The notes below the pieces were generated by a model. The model saw only the letters and a list, made by a program, of their open reading frames with translations. It was not told the origin of the DNA and did no database searches. A stretch of 64,000 nt of DNA. Source: Aegilops tauschii subsp. strangulata (taxonomy: Eukaryota > Streptophyta > Magnoliopsida > Poales > Poaceae). The DNA is taken from contig NC_053039.3 of the NCBI RefSeq assembly GCF_002575655.3, forward strand, positions 376,875,633 to 376,939,632, given 5' to 3'. Position numbers and translations under genes: made by a program. Of this stretch, positions 1 to 11,216 are shown in pieces. Numbering within the stretch: the first letter of the stretch is position 1; each line of letters begins with the position of its first letter.

Positions 1-1157
1 TTGAAGCGCTCCTGCTCGACGGGATCCTCAGGCACGACAAATTCTTCATCGCCGAGGCTCACCTGGTCTTCGGAGAGAGGCGTGTAATTGTCATCCTCGG
101 ATTCTCCGTTTGCTGCCTGTTCCGGAGGGCTAGCTTGTTCATCCTCCCGCTCGAGGTCTGGCTGGAGGGGATTATCGTCGTCTTCGGCACTATCCTGAGT
201 GTTATTTTCTCTTGTGCCGGTATCGCTGCTTTTGCTGTGGCGGGACTTAGAGCGGTGCCGCTGACGTCGGTGCTTGGGTTGCTTCTTGGAGGGATTATCC
301 TCCATTGTCTTGTCGCCATTCCCTTCTTTGGCTGTGTCCACCATGTATATGTCATACGATGAGGTGGCCGTCCAGCACCCTATGGGCGGCGGTTCTTGTT
401 CGTCTCCTGCATCGTCGTCCATACCGTCGATGTCTTCGGAGCCGAAGTCGAGCATGTCGGTTAAATCTTCGACGGTGGCTACTAAGTGGGTGGTGGGTGG
501 GGCGCGAATTTCTTCGTCGTCCGCATCCCATTCTAGCCAGACATAGTTCGGCCAAGGGTCTCCCGACAGGGAGAGAGACTTCAACGAGTTTAGTACGTCG
601 CCAAAAGGCGAGTGCTGAAAGATATCCGCGTAGGTAAACTCCATGATCGGTGCCCAATCGGATTTGATGGGCACGGACACAAGCGGCTCGGAGTCCGTGG
701 CCGGGGACGAATCCAACGGTTCAGCAACACGGGTCTCGTAGGAGGTAAGGTCAGTATTCAGCGCTATCGCCACTGAGTGTGCGGCCTCCATGGTGGGGTC
801 CATCCACCCGTCCACAGATGGCGCAATTTGTTCCGGATTGAGGGCCGGAGTAGTTGCAGGTGTGATCTCCCAAACACAGTCCGACGGCAGAGCTAAATCA
901 TGCTCGTCGTGATTGTGTGGCGAACCTGACATGGGCTCGAATCCGTCGAAGATCAAGTCTCCGCGGATGTCGGCAGTATAGTTCAAGTTTCCAAACCTGA
1001 CCAGATGGCCAGGGGCGTAGCTATCGATCTGCTCCAGATGGCCAAGCCAGTTAGCCCGCAGTATGAAGCCGCCGAATACGAAGATCTGTCCGGGGAGGAA
1101 AACCTCACCCTGGATCGCATCGTTGCCATCGAGTTGTCCGATGATCGAAGGAGCCAT
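1..1157 (-). CDS. Gag N-terminal region of element A, partial
   Basis: Reading minus from an ATG at 1157, the frame stays open to the left edge (about 385 codons). The start is chosen by matching the same ATG in elements C (5055) and E (34414), about 50 bp inside the LTR. The N-terminus has the shared motif FLPGQIFVFGGF, then LGHLEQIDSYAPGH and NYxADIRGDLIFDGFE. The middle is acidic, and around 1-300 it becomes rich in Arg/Ser/Lys and then acidic again. It is the long gag type seen in E, not the shorter one in D. This is the least damaged gag copy in the window. Function is inferred only from its place between LTR and protease in E. Confidence 0.65.
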   Translation of the reverse strand, partial: MAPSIIGQLDGNDAIQGEVFLPGQIFVFGGFILRANWLGHLEQIDSYAPGHLVRFGNLNYTADIRGDLIFDGFEPMSGSPHNHDEHDLALPSDCVWEITPATTPALNPEQIAPSVDGWMDPTMEAAHSVAIALNTDLTSYETRVAEPLDSSPATDSEPLVSVPIKSDWAPIMEFTYADIFQHSPFGDVLNSLKSLSLSGDPWPNYVWLEWDADDEEIRAPPTTHLVATVEDLTDMLDFGSEDIDGMDDDAGDEQEPPPIGCWTATSSYDIYMVDTAKEGNGDKTMEDNPSKKQPKHRRQRHRSKSRHSKSSDTGTRENNTQDSAEDDDNPLQPDLEREDEQASPPEQAANGESEDDNYTPLSEDQVSLGDEEFVVPEDPVEQERF

Positions 1158-1204
1158 CAAGCCTTGCGGTGATGGCACAGTGGAACTCTCAATGAAAGCA
1201 CCAA

Positions 1205-1674
1205 TGTCGGTGTCAAAACCGGCGGATCTCGGGTAGGGGGTCCCGAACTGTGCGTCTAAGGCGGATGGTAACAGGAGGCGGGGGACACAATGTTTACCCA
1301 GGTTCGGGCCCTCTCAATGGAGGTAATACCCTACTTCCTGCTTGATTGATCTTGATGATATGAGTATTACAAGAGTTGATCTACCACGAGATCGTAGAGG
1401 CTAAACCCTAAAAGCTAGCCTATGGTCTGATTGTTGTTGTCCTACAGACTAAACCCTCCGGTTTATATAGACACAGGAGGGGGCTAGGGTTACATAGAGT
1501 CGGTTACAAGGGAGGAGATCTTCATATCCGTATTGCCAAGCTTGCCTTCCACGCCAAGGAGAGTCCCATCCGGACATAGGACGAAGTCTTCAATCTTGTA
1601 TCTTCATAGTCCAACAGTCCGGCAGAAGTATATAGTCCGGCTTTCCGAGGACCCCCTAATCCAGGACTCCCTCA
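1205..1674 (-). repeat. LTR of element A (5' LTR, minus orientation)
   Basis: About 470 bp. On the minus strand it begins TGAGGGAGTCCTGG and ends GGTTTTGACACCGACA, so it has the TG...CA ends of an LTR. Its plus-strand right end CTCCCTCA is at 1674. A TATA-like TATATAGAC stretch is near 1462. Downstream on the minus strand comes TTGGTGCTTTCATTGAGAG, the conserved leader that follows the 5' LTR in every member of this family here. Confidence 0.85.
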
Positions 1675-2735
1675 TCCGGCACCTCGTAGGGTGCGGGGAA
1701 CAGCATCTTCTCCAATAATGGAAATTCTTGGTCCTCAGGCAGCAGAGCCGGACAGCTGATCTCCTCGGCCAACTTAATCCAGGTCTGAAAATAGGGGGAG
1801 GAAGCCTAAATTTCCTCTCAAAATATGCTAGTAGGGGATGCTCCTTCAAAACATTAAAGGAACTGATCGGGTTGGGCTGGCGCTTAAACTAAGCCCGCGG
1901 TCTTCGGTCGAAGGCGGTGGTGTCTCGCCGGCCTTGAAGAGCACCTTCCAGATTTCTTCGTGGGCCGTACCGAAGAGCCCAGTAGCGTCTGGTGCTTGGC
2001 CGGCTCGAACTCCCACAAATTACAAGATCGGCGTTGGCACGGAAGGAACCGACGAACAAGCATGACCTAGACCATGTTGACGAGCTTGATTTTCCTTTCT
2101 ATCATGTTCTGGATGCACGTCTGGAACCCAGTCAGCTCGTCCGAGGGACCCCAGGTTAGGCCTCTCTCTTGCTAGGAGGTGAGCCGCATCGGGATTCCGG
2201 ATCGGAATTCGGGGGCCGCCAACCAGTTAGCATCGCGCGGCTCGGTGATGTAGAACCACCCCAATTACCACCCCTTCACCGTCTCCGCAAATGAACCTTC
2301 GGGCCAGGTGACGTTGGGAATCTTGCCCACCATAGCGCCTCCGCATTCTGCTTGCTGGACGCGCACAACTTTCGGCCTCACATTGAAGGTCTTCAGCCAC
2401 AGGCCGAAGTGAGGCGGGATGCGAAGAAAAGCCTCACAGACAACGATAAACACCGAAATGTTGAGGATGAAGTTGGGGCCTTGGTCATGAAAATCCAGCC
2501 CATAGTAAAACATCAACCCGCAAACGAATGGTTGAAGAAGGAACCCAAGCCCGCGAACGAAATGTGTAAGGAACACAACCCTCTCGTGGGGCTCGGGAGT
2601 GGGGACGATCTGTCCCTTGGCCGGGAGTCGATGAGCGATCTCTTTGGCCAGATATCCGGCCTACCGGAGCTCCTTGATGTCCTTCTTCTTGACGGAAGAG
2701 GCCATCCACTTACCTCCAGCTCCAGATCTGGACAT
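1675..2735 (-). pseudogene. Antisense gene of element B, Transposase_28-like domain, truncated
   Basis: Reading minus from an ATG at 2735, the product matches the copy in element E (19126 onward): KWMASSVK near residue 10, LAKEIAHRLP near 30, then VRGLGF, LMFYYGLDFHDQGPN and FIVVCEAFLRIPPHFGLWLK, the hallmark of the putative plant gypsy-type transposon domain (Pfam Transposase_28, named from memory). A TAG at 2661-2663 interrupts it after 24 codons, and a stop follows the domain at about 2265. Homology with the second exon of the E copy continues down to the junction at 1675. It opposes the direction of the element itself. Despite the domain name there is no evidence that it transposes DNA. 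Confidence 0.75.
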
Positions 2736-3281
2736 CTTTGGAGTATTTTCTCGAACAAGAGAGAAGCTAAGGCTTGGGCGCTGGAGCTCAGGGACGGAAA
2801 GGCTGAGGAAGAGAAAGGGCGTGGGTGGAAGAAGGGAGTCATTACCCCCTTATAGAGGCCGCGAATGTCAAACGCCACCCTGCTCGCCTTAAACTCGCCT
2901 GTTCCCAAGGGCCGTGTAAATGACACGGTTGGGTTACCCATGCCCGCATTGATGAGAATCCCGCAATAGGGGGGCACGATCTCCCCTTCGACAAGACGTG
3001 TCAGTAGCAACCGCGTTTGGAAACGTGGGATGGCAGAAGAAAGACGGTTCAAAATTGTGACCGGACGGGCGTGATATCATGCTGCATGGAGCTATCAGCG
3101 TAAGGAACTCGTGTAAAATGTATATATTCTCTCTGCGGTTGTGCATGGTGCTTAACAGGTCCGGATACGATCATCGCGTCCGAAGACTACCTTGGAGTTC
3201 GGACGAAGGGGGACCTGCCTTGCAATGCCGAAGACAATTTGCGCGCCGGACTCCTCGTCATTGAAGCCAGGTTCTAGGGCT

Positions 3282-3762
3282 ACTGAGGGGGTCCTAGACT
3301 AAGGGGTCCTCGGACTTCCGGCCTGTTATCCATGGGCCGGACTGATGGGCTGTGAAGATACGAAGGCCGAAGACAATACCCGTGTCTGTATTGGACTCTA
3401 CTTGGCGTGGAAGGCAAGCTAGGCGACCTATTATGAAGATTCCCTCCTATGTAATCGACCTCATGTAACCCTAGATCTCTCTGGTGTCTATATAAACCAG
3501 AGATCATAGTCCGGATAGGACAGATTCATTACCATATAGTCATAGGCTAGACTTCTAGGGTTTAGCCATTACGATCTCGTGGTAGATCAACTCTTGTAAC
3601 ACTCATATTCATCAAGATCAATCAAGCAGGAAGTAGGGTATTACCTCCATAGAGAGGGCCCGAACCTGGGTAAACATTGTGGCCCCCGTCTCCTGTTACC
3701 ATCGATCCTAGACGCACAATTCGGGACCCCCTACCCGAGATCCGCCGGTTTTGACACCGACA
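3282..3762 (+). repeat. LTR of element B (3' LTR)
   Basis: 481 bp, TGAGGGGGTCCTAG at the left and TTTTGACACCGACA at the right. It has a TATA box TCTATATAAACC at about 3487-3498, followed by a pyrimidine/purine-mixed leader, the normal place for the LTR promoter. Orientation is plus, opposite to the gag of element C that starts directly after it. Confidence 0.85.
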
Positions 3763-5055
3763 GGGGTGGCTTTTGTCTGGGCCGCTAAGGCCGTATTCTT
3801 CGGCGGCAAAGACCTCGGTCCATCTATCATTGAGCAAATCTTGGCTCGCTTGAAGCTGCAGCTGCTTCTTCCTTAGTCTCCTTGAAGTGGCTATGAGCCG
3901 GCGTTTAAAGCGCTCCTGCTCGAGAGGTTCCTTAGGCACGATAAAATCCTCATTGCCGAGGATCTCCTCTTCCTCGGAGAGTGGGAGATAATTTCTATCC
4001 TCTGAGTCTCCATATGTGGCCTGTTCATCAGGGATGTCTTGCCCGCCTTCCTGTTCCTCCTGTTCGGATCCTACCTCAATAGGGTCTTCATTGTCCGGAG
4101 TGTTATCTTCTCCGGTGCTAGTATTGTTTTCTCTTGAGCGACGTGACTTAGAGCGGCGCAGGGCGCGCCGGTGTTCGGACTGTGTACCAGGAGGTTTATC
4201 CTCAACTGGGTCCTCCTTGTTATCGTCGAGAGCATCGTTGGGTGTATCTACCATACACACGTCGTACCATGAAGTGGCCAGCCCGCGTCTAGCGGGTAGT
4301 GAATTCTGGCCTTGCCCCTCATCGTCGTTCATACCGTCGATGTCTTCGGAGCCAGGGTCACGCGTGTTGGTTGGGTCTTCGACAGTGACTGTGAAGTGGG
4401 TGGCGGGTGGGAAGCAAAATTCTCCATCATCCGCCGCAAGTTCGAACCAAACATAGTTCGGCGGCGAGTCGCCTGCCAGGGATAGGTTTTTTAGTGAGTT
4501 TAGTACGTCGCCCATGGGCGAGTGTTGGAAGACGTCTGCGGCGCTGAACTTGAAGATCGATAACCGATTGAGTTCGGTATCCGCGGACTCGCCGGGTTCG
4601 GAACTTGTCACCGGAGACGAGTCCGGGGTTCCGTTGATGCGGATATCATATGAAGTAGAATCTGTGTGCGGCTGCAACGCCGCGGAATCGGTGGCTTCCG
4701 TGACGGGGTTGAGCTTCCCATCTTCGGATGACTTGATCTGCTCCAGATCTAAGGCCGGAGTTGTTGCAAGAGCTATCTCCTGGACGGGGCCCGATGACAG
4801 GTTTAGGGCATGCTCATCGGGGCGAAGGGGAGCGGTGGCCGCGGTCTCGAATCCGTTGAAGATCAAGTCTCCACGAATGTCTGCGATGTAGTTCAAGCTT
4901 CCGAATCTAACCTGATGGCCAGGGGCGTAGCTATCGATCTACTCCAGATGGCCGAGCGAGTTGGCCCGCAGTACGAAGCCGCCGAATACGAAGATCTGTC
5001 TGGGGAGGAAGGTTTTTCCCTGGACAACGTCATTACTGATGATCGAAGGGGCCAT
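3763..5055 (-). pseudogene. Gag N-terminal region of element C, broken
   Basis: The start ATG at 5055 aligns with those of A and E. A TAG at 4939-4941 stops it after 38 codons, at the place where A and E read Gln in LGHLEQID. After that the frame is open again through an acidic, Asp/Glu-rich region and a basic Arg/Ser stretch (about 4110-4170), and runs without a stop across the junction at 3763 into the LTR of element B, ending at 3622. The long open frame of about 424 codons at 3622-4896 is therefore a chimera of C gag and antisense B LTR, not a real protein. Confidence 0.7.
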
Positions 5056-5102
5056 CGAGCCCTTTGCCGACGGCACAGTGGAACTCTCAATGAAAGCACC
5101 AA

Positions 5103-5580
5103 TGTCGGTGTCAAAACCGGCGGATCTCGGGTAGGGGGTCCCGAACTGTGCGTCTAGGATCGATGGTAACAGGAGACGGGGGACACAATGTTTACCCAGG
5201 TTCGGGCCCTCTCTATGGAGGTAATACCCTACTTCCTGCTTGATTGATCTTGATGAATATGAGTGTTACAAGAGTTGATCTACCACGAGATCGTAATCGC
5301 TAAACCCTAGAAGTCTAGCCTATGTGAATATGGTAATGAATATCTCCCTATCCGGACTACGCTCTCCGGTTTATATAGACACCGGAGAGATCTAGAGATA
5401 CATGGAGTCGATTACATCAGAGGGAATCTACATAGTCGGTTGCCAAGCTTGCCTTCCACGCCAAGTAGAGTCCAATCCGGACACGGGTATAGTCGGCCTT
5501 CATGTGTTCACAGCCCTTCACTCCGGCCCAATGGATAACAGGCCGGACGCCCGAGGACCCCTTAGTCCAGGACTCCCTCA
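5103..5580 (-). repeat. LTR of element C (5' LTR, minus orientation)
   Basis: 478 bp with the same ends as the A, B, D and E LTRs. On the minus strand a TATATAAAC box lies at about 5371-5379. Its plus-strand left end TGTCGGTGTC at 5103 follows the leader complement GAAAGCACCAA. Confidence 0.85.
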
Positions 5581-6483
5581 GGAGGTTTCTTCAGCATTGG
5601 AGTGGCAAAGCTCACATTTGTATGATGGCAAATGGAAGGATTTTCTGTGTAGGAGATTCCTTGTATTGACTCTGTCAAGTAAAAGCAGCCAGAAGAGTAT
5701 CATATATCTCAGCATTGCAGCGTTCTTCCATATCTTTGCAAAGATAGGTGGTGCTTGAACCCCAATTGCAATCAACTTGTACATTTTCATGGAGGAGTAT
5801 TCAACTCGCCATGTAGCTCCATTTCTCATGGTGATTTCCAGATGCAGGTGTCTAAAGGATATCTTGTAGTTGCAAAAATTGTTGATGTGCCTCTATTGAA
5901 AGTGGAATGTGAAAGTTATCAAGTGCATTATCAGCTTGGAGGTACTCTTGGATTATCAAATTAGGCCTGCTGGAGAACGAGAATAATTGGGGAAATTTAT
6001 CTTTGATAATCCCCATACCCCAATTGTTATCCCGAAGAGTGATGGTGTTTCCTTGTCCAATTAATCCAGTAGCAACCTTTTTGTATTAGGGAAGCAACTT
6101 GAGAATGTTTTTCCACCAAAAAGATCCCTGGGGTCTTTGGGTAAGAACTCCTTGAGGATAGTATGATCCAAATCAAGTAGACCCAGGGCAAGTCATGACG
6201 ATTTAGGAATTTATGAAGATGCTTCATCAAGAGACATTTGTTATGAGTTGCAATGTTTATCACACCCAAACCACCTTGATCTTTTGGAATGCAAACTTTG
6301 TTCCATGAAATGAGAGCTGTGCCTTGGTCTTCCATACCATATTTTCTCCAAATATAGTGTCTGAGAAATTTTTTGATCTACTCAACAATGCCAGCAGGGA
6401 GTTCAAGAGTACTCATGAAGAAGGTTGGTAGACTTGTGAAAACAGATTTGATGAGCACAAGTTTATCCCCAAAAGACTTCTAC
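5581..6483 (-). pseudogene. L1-type LINE, 3' end of ORF2 (RT C-terminal zinc-binding part)
   Basis: Reading minus from about 6480, the sequence encodes the C-terminal part of a plant L1-type ORF2: FMSTLELPAGIVE, a stop (CAG to TAG type), IKKFLRHYIWRKYG, then the reverse-transcriptase-associated zinc-binding region with ISWNKVCIPKDQGGLGV (about 6240-6310) and a TGLI-like stretch. The frame then decays. The endonuclease and catalytic RT parts of ORF2 are missing. The piece is cut at the left by element C and joins the truncated 5' LTR of element D at about 6484. Same strand and order as the ORF1 remnant at 40174-42524, so both are read as one LINE split by D. Confidence 0.75.
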
Positions 6484-6688
6484 AGTTTTAACCATTACGA
6501 TCTCGTGGTAGATCAACTCTTGTAATACTCATATTCATCAAGATCAACCAAGCAGGAAGTAGGGTATTACCTCCATAGAGAGGGCCCGAACCTGGGTAAA
6601 CATTGTGTCCCCTGTCTCCTGTTACCATCGACTCTAGACGCATAGTTCGGGACCCCCTACCCGAGATCCACTGGTTTTGACACTGACA
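6484..6688 (+). repeat. 5' LTR of element D, only the last ~205 bp
   Basis: It matches the last part of the D 3' LTR, from the stretch around GTTTTAGCCATTACG onward (3' LTR about 39964-40168), and ends TTTTGACACTGACA at 6688. The first ~270 bp, including the TATA box, are missing. The family leader TTGGTGCTTTCGTTGAGAG follows at 6689. The break point at about 6484 also lacks several kb of the LINE, so one deletion likely removed both. Confidence 0.8.
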
Positions 6689-6714
6689 TTGGTGCTTTCG
6701 TTGAGAGTTCCGCT

Positions 6715-8521
6715 GTGACGTCAAAGACAGGATCGATGGCTTGCCTTGTTATCAAGGACAGCATCACCTCCGGAGGAGTACTGGCCCCAGGCCAAACCCT
6801 CCGACTGGGCGGCTTTACCATGACCACCCGTTCGGCCGTTAAGCCAACGATGACTTCTGGGGTCATCGAAAATTCCCTCCGTATTGACTCCAAACACTCC
6901 AAGCAGATGGATCCGACGGAGTTGTCATCTTTAAACGAGCTCCTAGATCGCATCGCCGCCCGGGGGGTCGCTACAGACTACAATTGGATTGGGCTTAAAC
7001 CCGACCAGAGAGAAATCAAATCTCCACCGATCACCCATCAGATAGTGGTAGTAGAGGAGCAAGACGACAACTCTTCCTCTATACTAAGGACGGACTATGT
7101 TCGGATCTCTGATCTTGAAGAGCCGGACACCCGCCCGCGGAAAGATACATCCTGCCCTCCGAACATAGAATCGGACGATGGGCCCAAAAAATCGGTTGAT
7201 ATCTCGGAGCCTGAACTATTAAGTTCAGAAGATCTTCAGACTCTGGATCCCAAATTGGGTCAGGGTTCGGATCTAAATCAACCCACCCACCCAGACATAA
7301 GCGCTCTCATGGGCACACGACAGCAGTCTCAGGAAGCGGTCCAGCACCTCTGGGCCAGATTCCTCCTTGTCAAGGATAAGATCAAAGATTGCCATGATGA
7401 AGACGCGATCTCAATATTTTGCAACAATTGCATGGACGAAGGAATCCTCAACGCCATCAACCGCCGTCGCATATTACACTTCGCTGACTTGGCAACCATA
7501 GTACAGAAGTACAGCGCAATGGAAAGCGCGTGGAAAACTAAGGCAGCTCGCTGGGAACCATCGGTGCCCACTCAACCCCTCGTACAAGCGAAAAGGACGC
7601 ACCCTCGTGGCACGCCCGGTCCAATAGTAAAGAAATATAAGCCCATTATGGGGCGCGGAACCGTTCTGGAGGTATGGCTCGATCGGCCATGCAAAATACA
7701 CACAACACCGGATACCATACCAACCCACATCCTTAGAGCATGTTGGATACTCCGGCAAGTGGCCAAGAGCGGCGAGGATATCCTCACCAAAAATACCCCA
7801 GAGCAACACCCCCCAGAAGACTACGACCTCGGAGTATTGACGGTCTTCGAGACATTCGCTTCAAACAATAGGCGCAAAAGGGCACTCCGCGACCTCGCCG
7901 AAGTCTGCCAAATCGCAGTAATAAAACCTTGGACCAACACGGCTATAACTTTTAATGCCGGTGACGAACCAAAATTCAGGACAGTCCGTGCACCAGCCGC
8001 CTTGGTCCTCAGTCCGATCGTGGACGGCTTTCGGCTCACCAAAGTTCTCATGGACGGCGGCAGCGGACTAAACCTCATCTACGAGGATACACTCGGCAAA
8101 AATGGAAATAGACAGGAGCCGCATCGAGCAGAGTACCACGACCTTCCGAGGAATTATTCCCAGTTGGGAGGCACGATGCGCGGGAAAAATCATGCTCGAC
8201 GTGGTATTCGGCACACCGGAAAACTATCGATCCGAAGAAATAACCTTCCAAGTGGCCCCTTTCAACAGTGGATATCACGCCCTATTGGGGCGAGATGCAT
8301 TTACACGCTTCCAAGCTATACCTCACTACGGGTATATGAAGCTCAAGATGCCCGGGCCCAACGGCATAATCACTCTTGCCAGTGATCCGGACATAGCACT
8401 CCGCACCGAAAATAAAATAGCATCCCTGGCCCTTGAGGCATTATCTCAAGCCCTCGCGTCCGAAGAATTAACCGCACTGCGCTCCACGGTGGATAGGGAC
8501 AATGTAATTCTGGACAAATGA
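6715..8521 (+). pseudogene. Gag and protease of element D, broken
   Basis: The first frame is open 6715-8385 from an ATG 26 bp inside the leader. Residues about 200-280 (7300-7560) look like the end of a retrotransposon gag domain (HLWARFLLVKDKI, then DAISIFCNNCMDEGI). At about 8047-8085 is the aspartic protease active-site motif LMDGGSGLNLIYEDTL. One extra A in the A-run at about 8097-8102 shifts the frame; the protease continues in the 8102-8518 frame with GYHALLGRDAFTRFQAIPHY. A TGA at 8519-8521 then ends it. This gag is shorter than, and unlike, the gag of A, C and E, although the LTRs are alike. Confidence 0.8.
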
Positions 8522-10665
8522 CCCAAGTCCACCTCCTTCAAACCAGCAGAGGAAATAGTCAAATTCCAAGTCCACCCAACGGACCCCGAGAAGACAGCAT
8601 CAATCAGGGCACAACTAGACCCAACGGTTGACGCCGCGCTACGAGAGTTCCTGCGCGAGAACTGGGACATATTCGCCTGGCACCCTTCTGATATGCCAGG
8701 AATCCCACGCAGGTTGGCCGAACACAGCCTCAATATATTAAAGGGATATAAACCGGTCAAACAAACACTGAGGCGCTTTTCTGAACCCAAACGTCAAGCT
8801 ATGGGGGAGGAGCTAGCCAAGCTAATCGAGGCCGGATTCATTAGAGAAATAAAACACCCGGACTGGCTAGCAAACTTGGTCATGGTGCCAAAGAAGGATA
8901 AATCCTGGCGCCTGTGCGTCGATTTCAAAGACCTTAATAAAGCCTGCGCTAAGGATCCCTTACCCCTACCACGCATCGAATAGATTATCGATGCTACCGC
9001 AGGACATGACTCACTGTGCTTCCTCGACGCATATTCCGGATACCATCAAATCAAAATGAAGGAGTCCGATCAAGCTGCAGCGACATTCATTACCCCATAC
9101 AGGCCATTCTGCTTCAACACCATGCCCTTCGGGCTCAAAAACGCTAGGGCCACCTACCAACGCATGATTCAAACATGCCTGGAGAAACAGATTGGCAAGA
9201 CAGTTGAAGCATATGTGGACGACGTCGTCATCAAAACTAGGCACGTCGAGTCACTAATAGATGATTTACGTCTCACATTCGACAACCTCCATGCATACGA
9301 CATCAAGCTCAATCCGGAAAAGTGTGTTTTCGGCGTCCCCGCTGGAAAACTGCTGGGCTTCATCGTTTCCAATAGAGGAATTGAAGCAGATCTAGCCAAA
9401 ATCCCAGCTTTGTCACAATTGGCTACGCCAACGGACCTTAAACAGGTCCAAAAACTCGCCGGATGCGTGGCAGCTTTAAGCTGCTTTATCTCCGGATTGG
9501 GAGAAAAGGCATTGCCAATTTATCGCCTTCTCCAGCGCACCGATCACTTCGAGTGGACGGATGCGGCAACGACCGGACTGGAAGAAATAAAAGCTCTTCT
9601 AGCGAGCAACTGAATCCTGGCCGCGCCGAACGTCGGTGAACCCATGTTATTATACATATCGGCAATACACCAGGTGGTGCGCGCCGTGCTCGTCGTTGAG
9701 CGAGAGCAGGACGGACACAAACTCCCGCTTCAGAAGCCATTATACTACGTATCCACTGTCCTCACACCATCCAAATCCCGGTACCCTCATTATCATAACA
9801 TAGCATACGCGGTCTTCATGGCATCCGGAAGCTACGACACTACTTTCAAGAGTGTTCGATCACGGTTGCTTCTGAAGTACCACTCAATGGCATAATAAAC
9901 AACTGCGACGCTACGGGCCGGATTGCCAAATGGGCCATTGAGCTCCTTCCATTTGACATAACATACAAACACCACCGAGCAATTAAATGCCAAGTGCTGG
10001 CTGACTTCATCGCCAAATGGACAGAGGCCGAACTCCCTAAAGAATACGACACATATTCCAACTGGGTTATGTATTTCGACGGTTCCAAAATGTTGGCGGG
10101 GTTAGGGGCAGGCGTTGTTTTAACATCCCCCGCGGGAGACGTAGTTCAGTACGTACTCCAAATATTATACTCAGACTCCAACAACGCAGCCGAATATGAG
10201 GCTTTATTGCACGGTCTTCGGATGGCTGTCTCCATGGGCATACAACGCCTGGAAGTGTGGGGGGACTCAAACCTCGCGATATCTCAAATAAATGGAGATT
10301 TCGATGCCAAAGATCCGAAGATGGCAGCCTATCGTAATGTCGTTCTCAAAATGTCAGCTCGGTTCGAGGGGCTCGAGTTCCATCATGTGGCTCGAGAAAG
10401 CAATCAAGCGGCGGATGTCCTTGCTCGCATCGGCACCAAGCGCGACCCCATCCCGCCTAATATCTTTCTGGAAAGGCTTTTTAAGCCATCCATGGTGTGG
10501 CAAGGGGCGAGCGGCAACACCAGTCTGGATCCGTCCACATCCCTAAATTCTGAACACACTGACACCATAGGGGGCTTAGCCACCGAAATAACATCGTCGG
10601 CCCATCTCATCATGGCATTCATTGCCCCATGGACCGAACCCTTCTTGGCCTACCTTAATAGGTGA
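8522..10665 (+). pseudogene. Reverse transcriptase and RNase H of element D, broken
   Basis: RT motifs are in order in one frame: VKQTLRRFSEPKRQAM (8758), WLANLVMVPKKD (8864), WRLCVDFKDLNKAC (8906), FLDAYSGYHQIKM (9021), CFNTMPFGLKNARATYQRM (9111) and the catalytic AYVDDVV (9209). Next come a decayed Ty3-type RNase H (9613-9895) and a second RNase H (about 10060-10430) with the acidic residues visible in YFDGSK, NNAAEYEAL, WGDSNLAIS and NQAADVLA. The pair fits the dual RNase H of Tat elements. Lesions: TAG at 8981-8983, TGA at 9611-9613, a 1-bp loss near 9826 and TGA at 10663-10665. Several are C-to-T type changes, as expected for a methylated silent element. Confidence 0.85.
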
Positions 10666-11039
10666 GAACTCCCTGAGGATCAGAATGAGGCTCGCCGCAT
10701 TGTCCGGCGTTCGAAAGCCTACAAGGTTCATGACAGAGAACTATACAAGAAAAGCGTTACCGGAGTACTATAAAGATGCATCTCTGAGGAAGAGGGGCGG
10801 CAGCTCTTGGCTGAAATTCATGTTGGTCTCGGTGGTCACCACGCCGCGGCTCGGGCCCTTGTAAGCAAGGCCTTCCGTACAGGTTTCTATTGGCCGACGG
10901 CCCGAGCAGACGCACAGGACCTTGTCCAACGTTGCATCGGATACCAGCTCTTTGCCAACCAAAGCCATATGCCACCCACTGCTTTACAAACGATCCCCAT
11001 CACATGGCCTTTCGTGGTCTGGGGGCTTGATATGGTCGG
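10666..11039 (+). pseudogene. Integrase of element D, N-terminal part
   Basis: It carries the zinc-binding N-terminus: LLAEIHVGLGGHHAAAR (10798-10850), GFYWPTARADAQ (about 10880), then RCIGYQLFA (10932), where the second Cys of the usual CxxC pair is Tyr. The catalytic core starts WPFVVWGLDMVG (11005-11039), which holds the first Asp of the DDE triad. A TAA at about 10770 interrupts the frame. Element E then breaks the gene at 11039/11040; the reading resumes at 34950 after one 5-bp duplication GTCGG (11035-11039 and 34945-34949). Confidence 0.85.
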
Positions 11040-11216
11040 TGTCGGTATCAAAACCGGCGGATCTCGGGTAGGGGGTCCCGAACTGTGCATCTAAGGTCGA
11101 TGGTAACAAGAGACAGGGGACACAATGTTTACCCAGGTTCGGGCCCTCCATATGGAGGTAATACCCTACTTCCTGCTTGATTGATCTTGATGAATATGAG
11201 TTTTACAAGAGTTGAT
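11040..11216 (-). repeat. 3' LTR of element E, left piece
   Basis: It starts TGTCGGTATCAAAACC (plus-strand view) and runs to the target duplication TTGAT (11212-11216) of element F. It continues at 18278. The two pieces sum to 483 bp, the same as the intact 5' LTR at 34462-34944. Confidence 0.9.

Larger units (their letters stand above)
1..1674 (-). mobile_element. Gypsy LTR retrotransposon A, 5' part (Fatima-like)
   Basis: The visible piece is the 5' LTR (1205-1674) and the gag start of a minus-strand element; the rest lies beyond the left edge. It abuts position 1675, which is the middle of the antisense gene of element B, so A was inserted into B. The bases after the LTR (1675-1679, TCCGG) should be one copy of the target duplication; the partner is outside the window. 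LTR length and ends match those of elements B to E. The Fatima name is from memory of Triticeae LTRs; the Ty3/gypsy class follows from the related pol genes in element D. Confidence 0.8.
1675..3762 (+). mobile_element. Gypsy LTR retrotransposon B, 3' part (Fatima-like)
   Basis: This is the 3' end of a plus-strand element: part of the antisense gene (1675-2735), a short non-coding stretch (2736-3281) and the 3' LTR (3282-3762). The left side is cut by element A. The right end abuts position 3763, the middle of the gag of element C, so B was inserted into C. The bases after the LTR (3763-3767, GGGGT) should be half of its target duplication. The order antisense gene, GGCTAC, TGAGGG LTR start is the same as at the D 3' end near 39690. 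Confidence 0.75.
3763..5580 (-). mobile_element. Gypsy LTR retrotransposon C, 5' part (Fatima-like)
   Basis: A minus-strand element: 5' LTR (5103-5580), leader, and gag down to 3763 where element B cuts in. The rest lies left of the window. The right end is inside the 3' part of the LINE; the bases after it (5581-5585, GGAGG) should be one target-duplication copy. Because B interrupts C and A interrupts B, C is the oldest of the three. Confidence 0.75.

Noticed and set aside
1675..2735. A real DNA transposase gene, from the name Transposase_28
   Set aside because: The domain is found as an antisense ORF in gypsy elements and has no visible catalytic triad; the name is historical.
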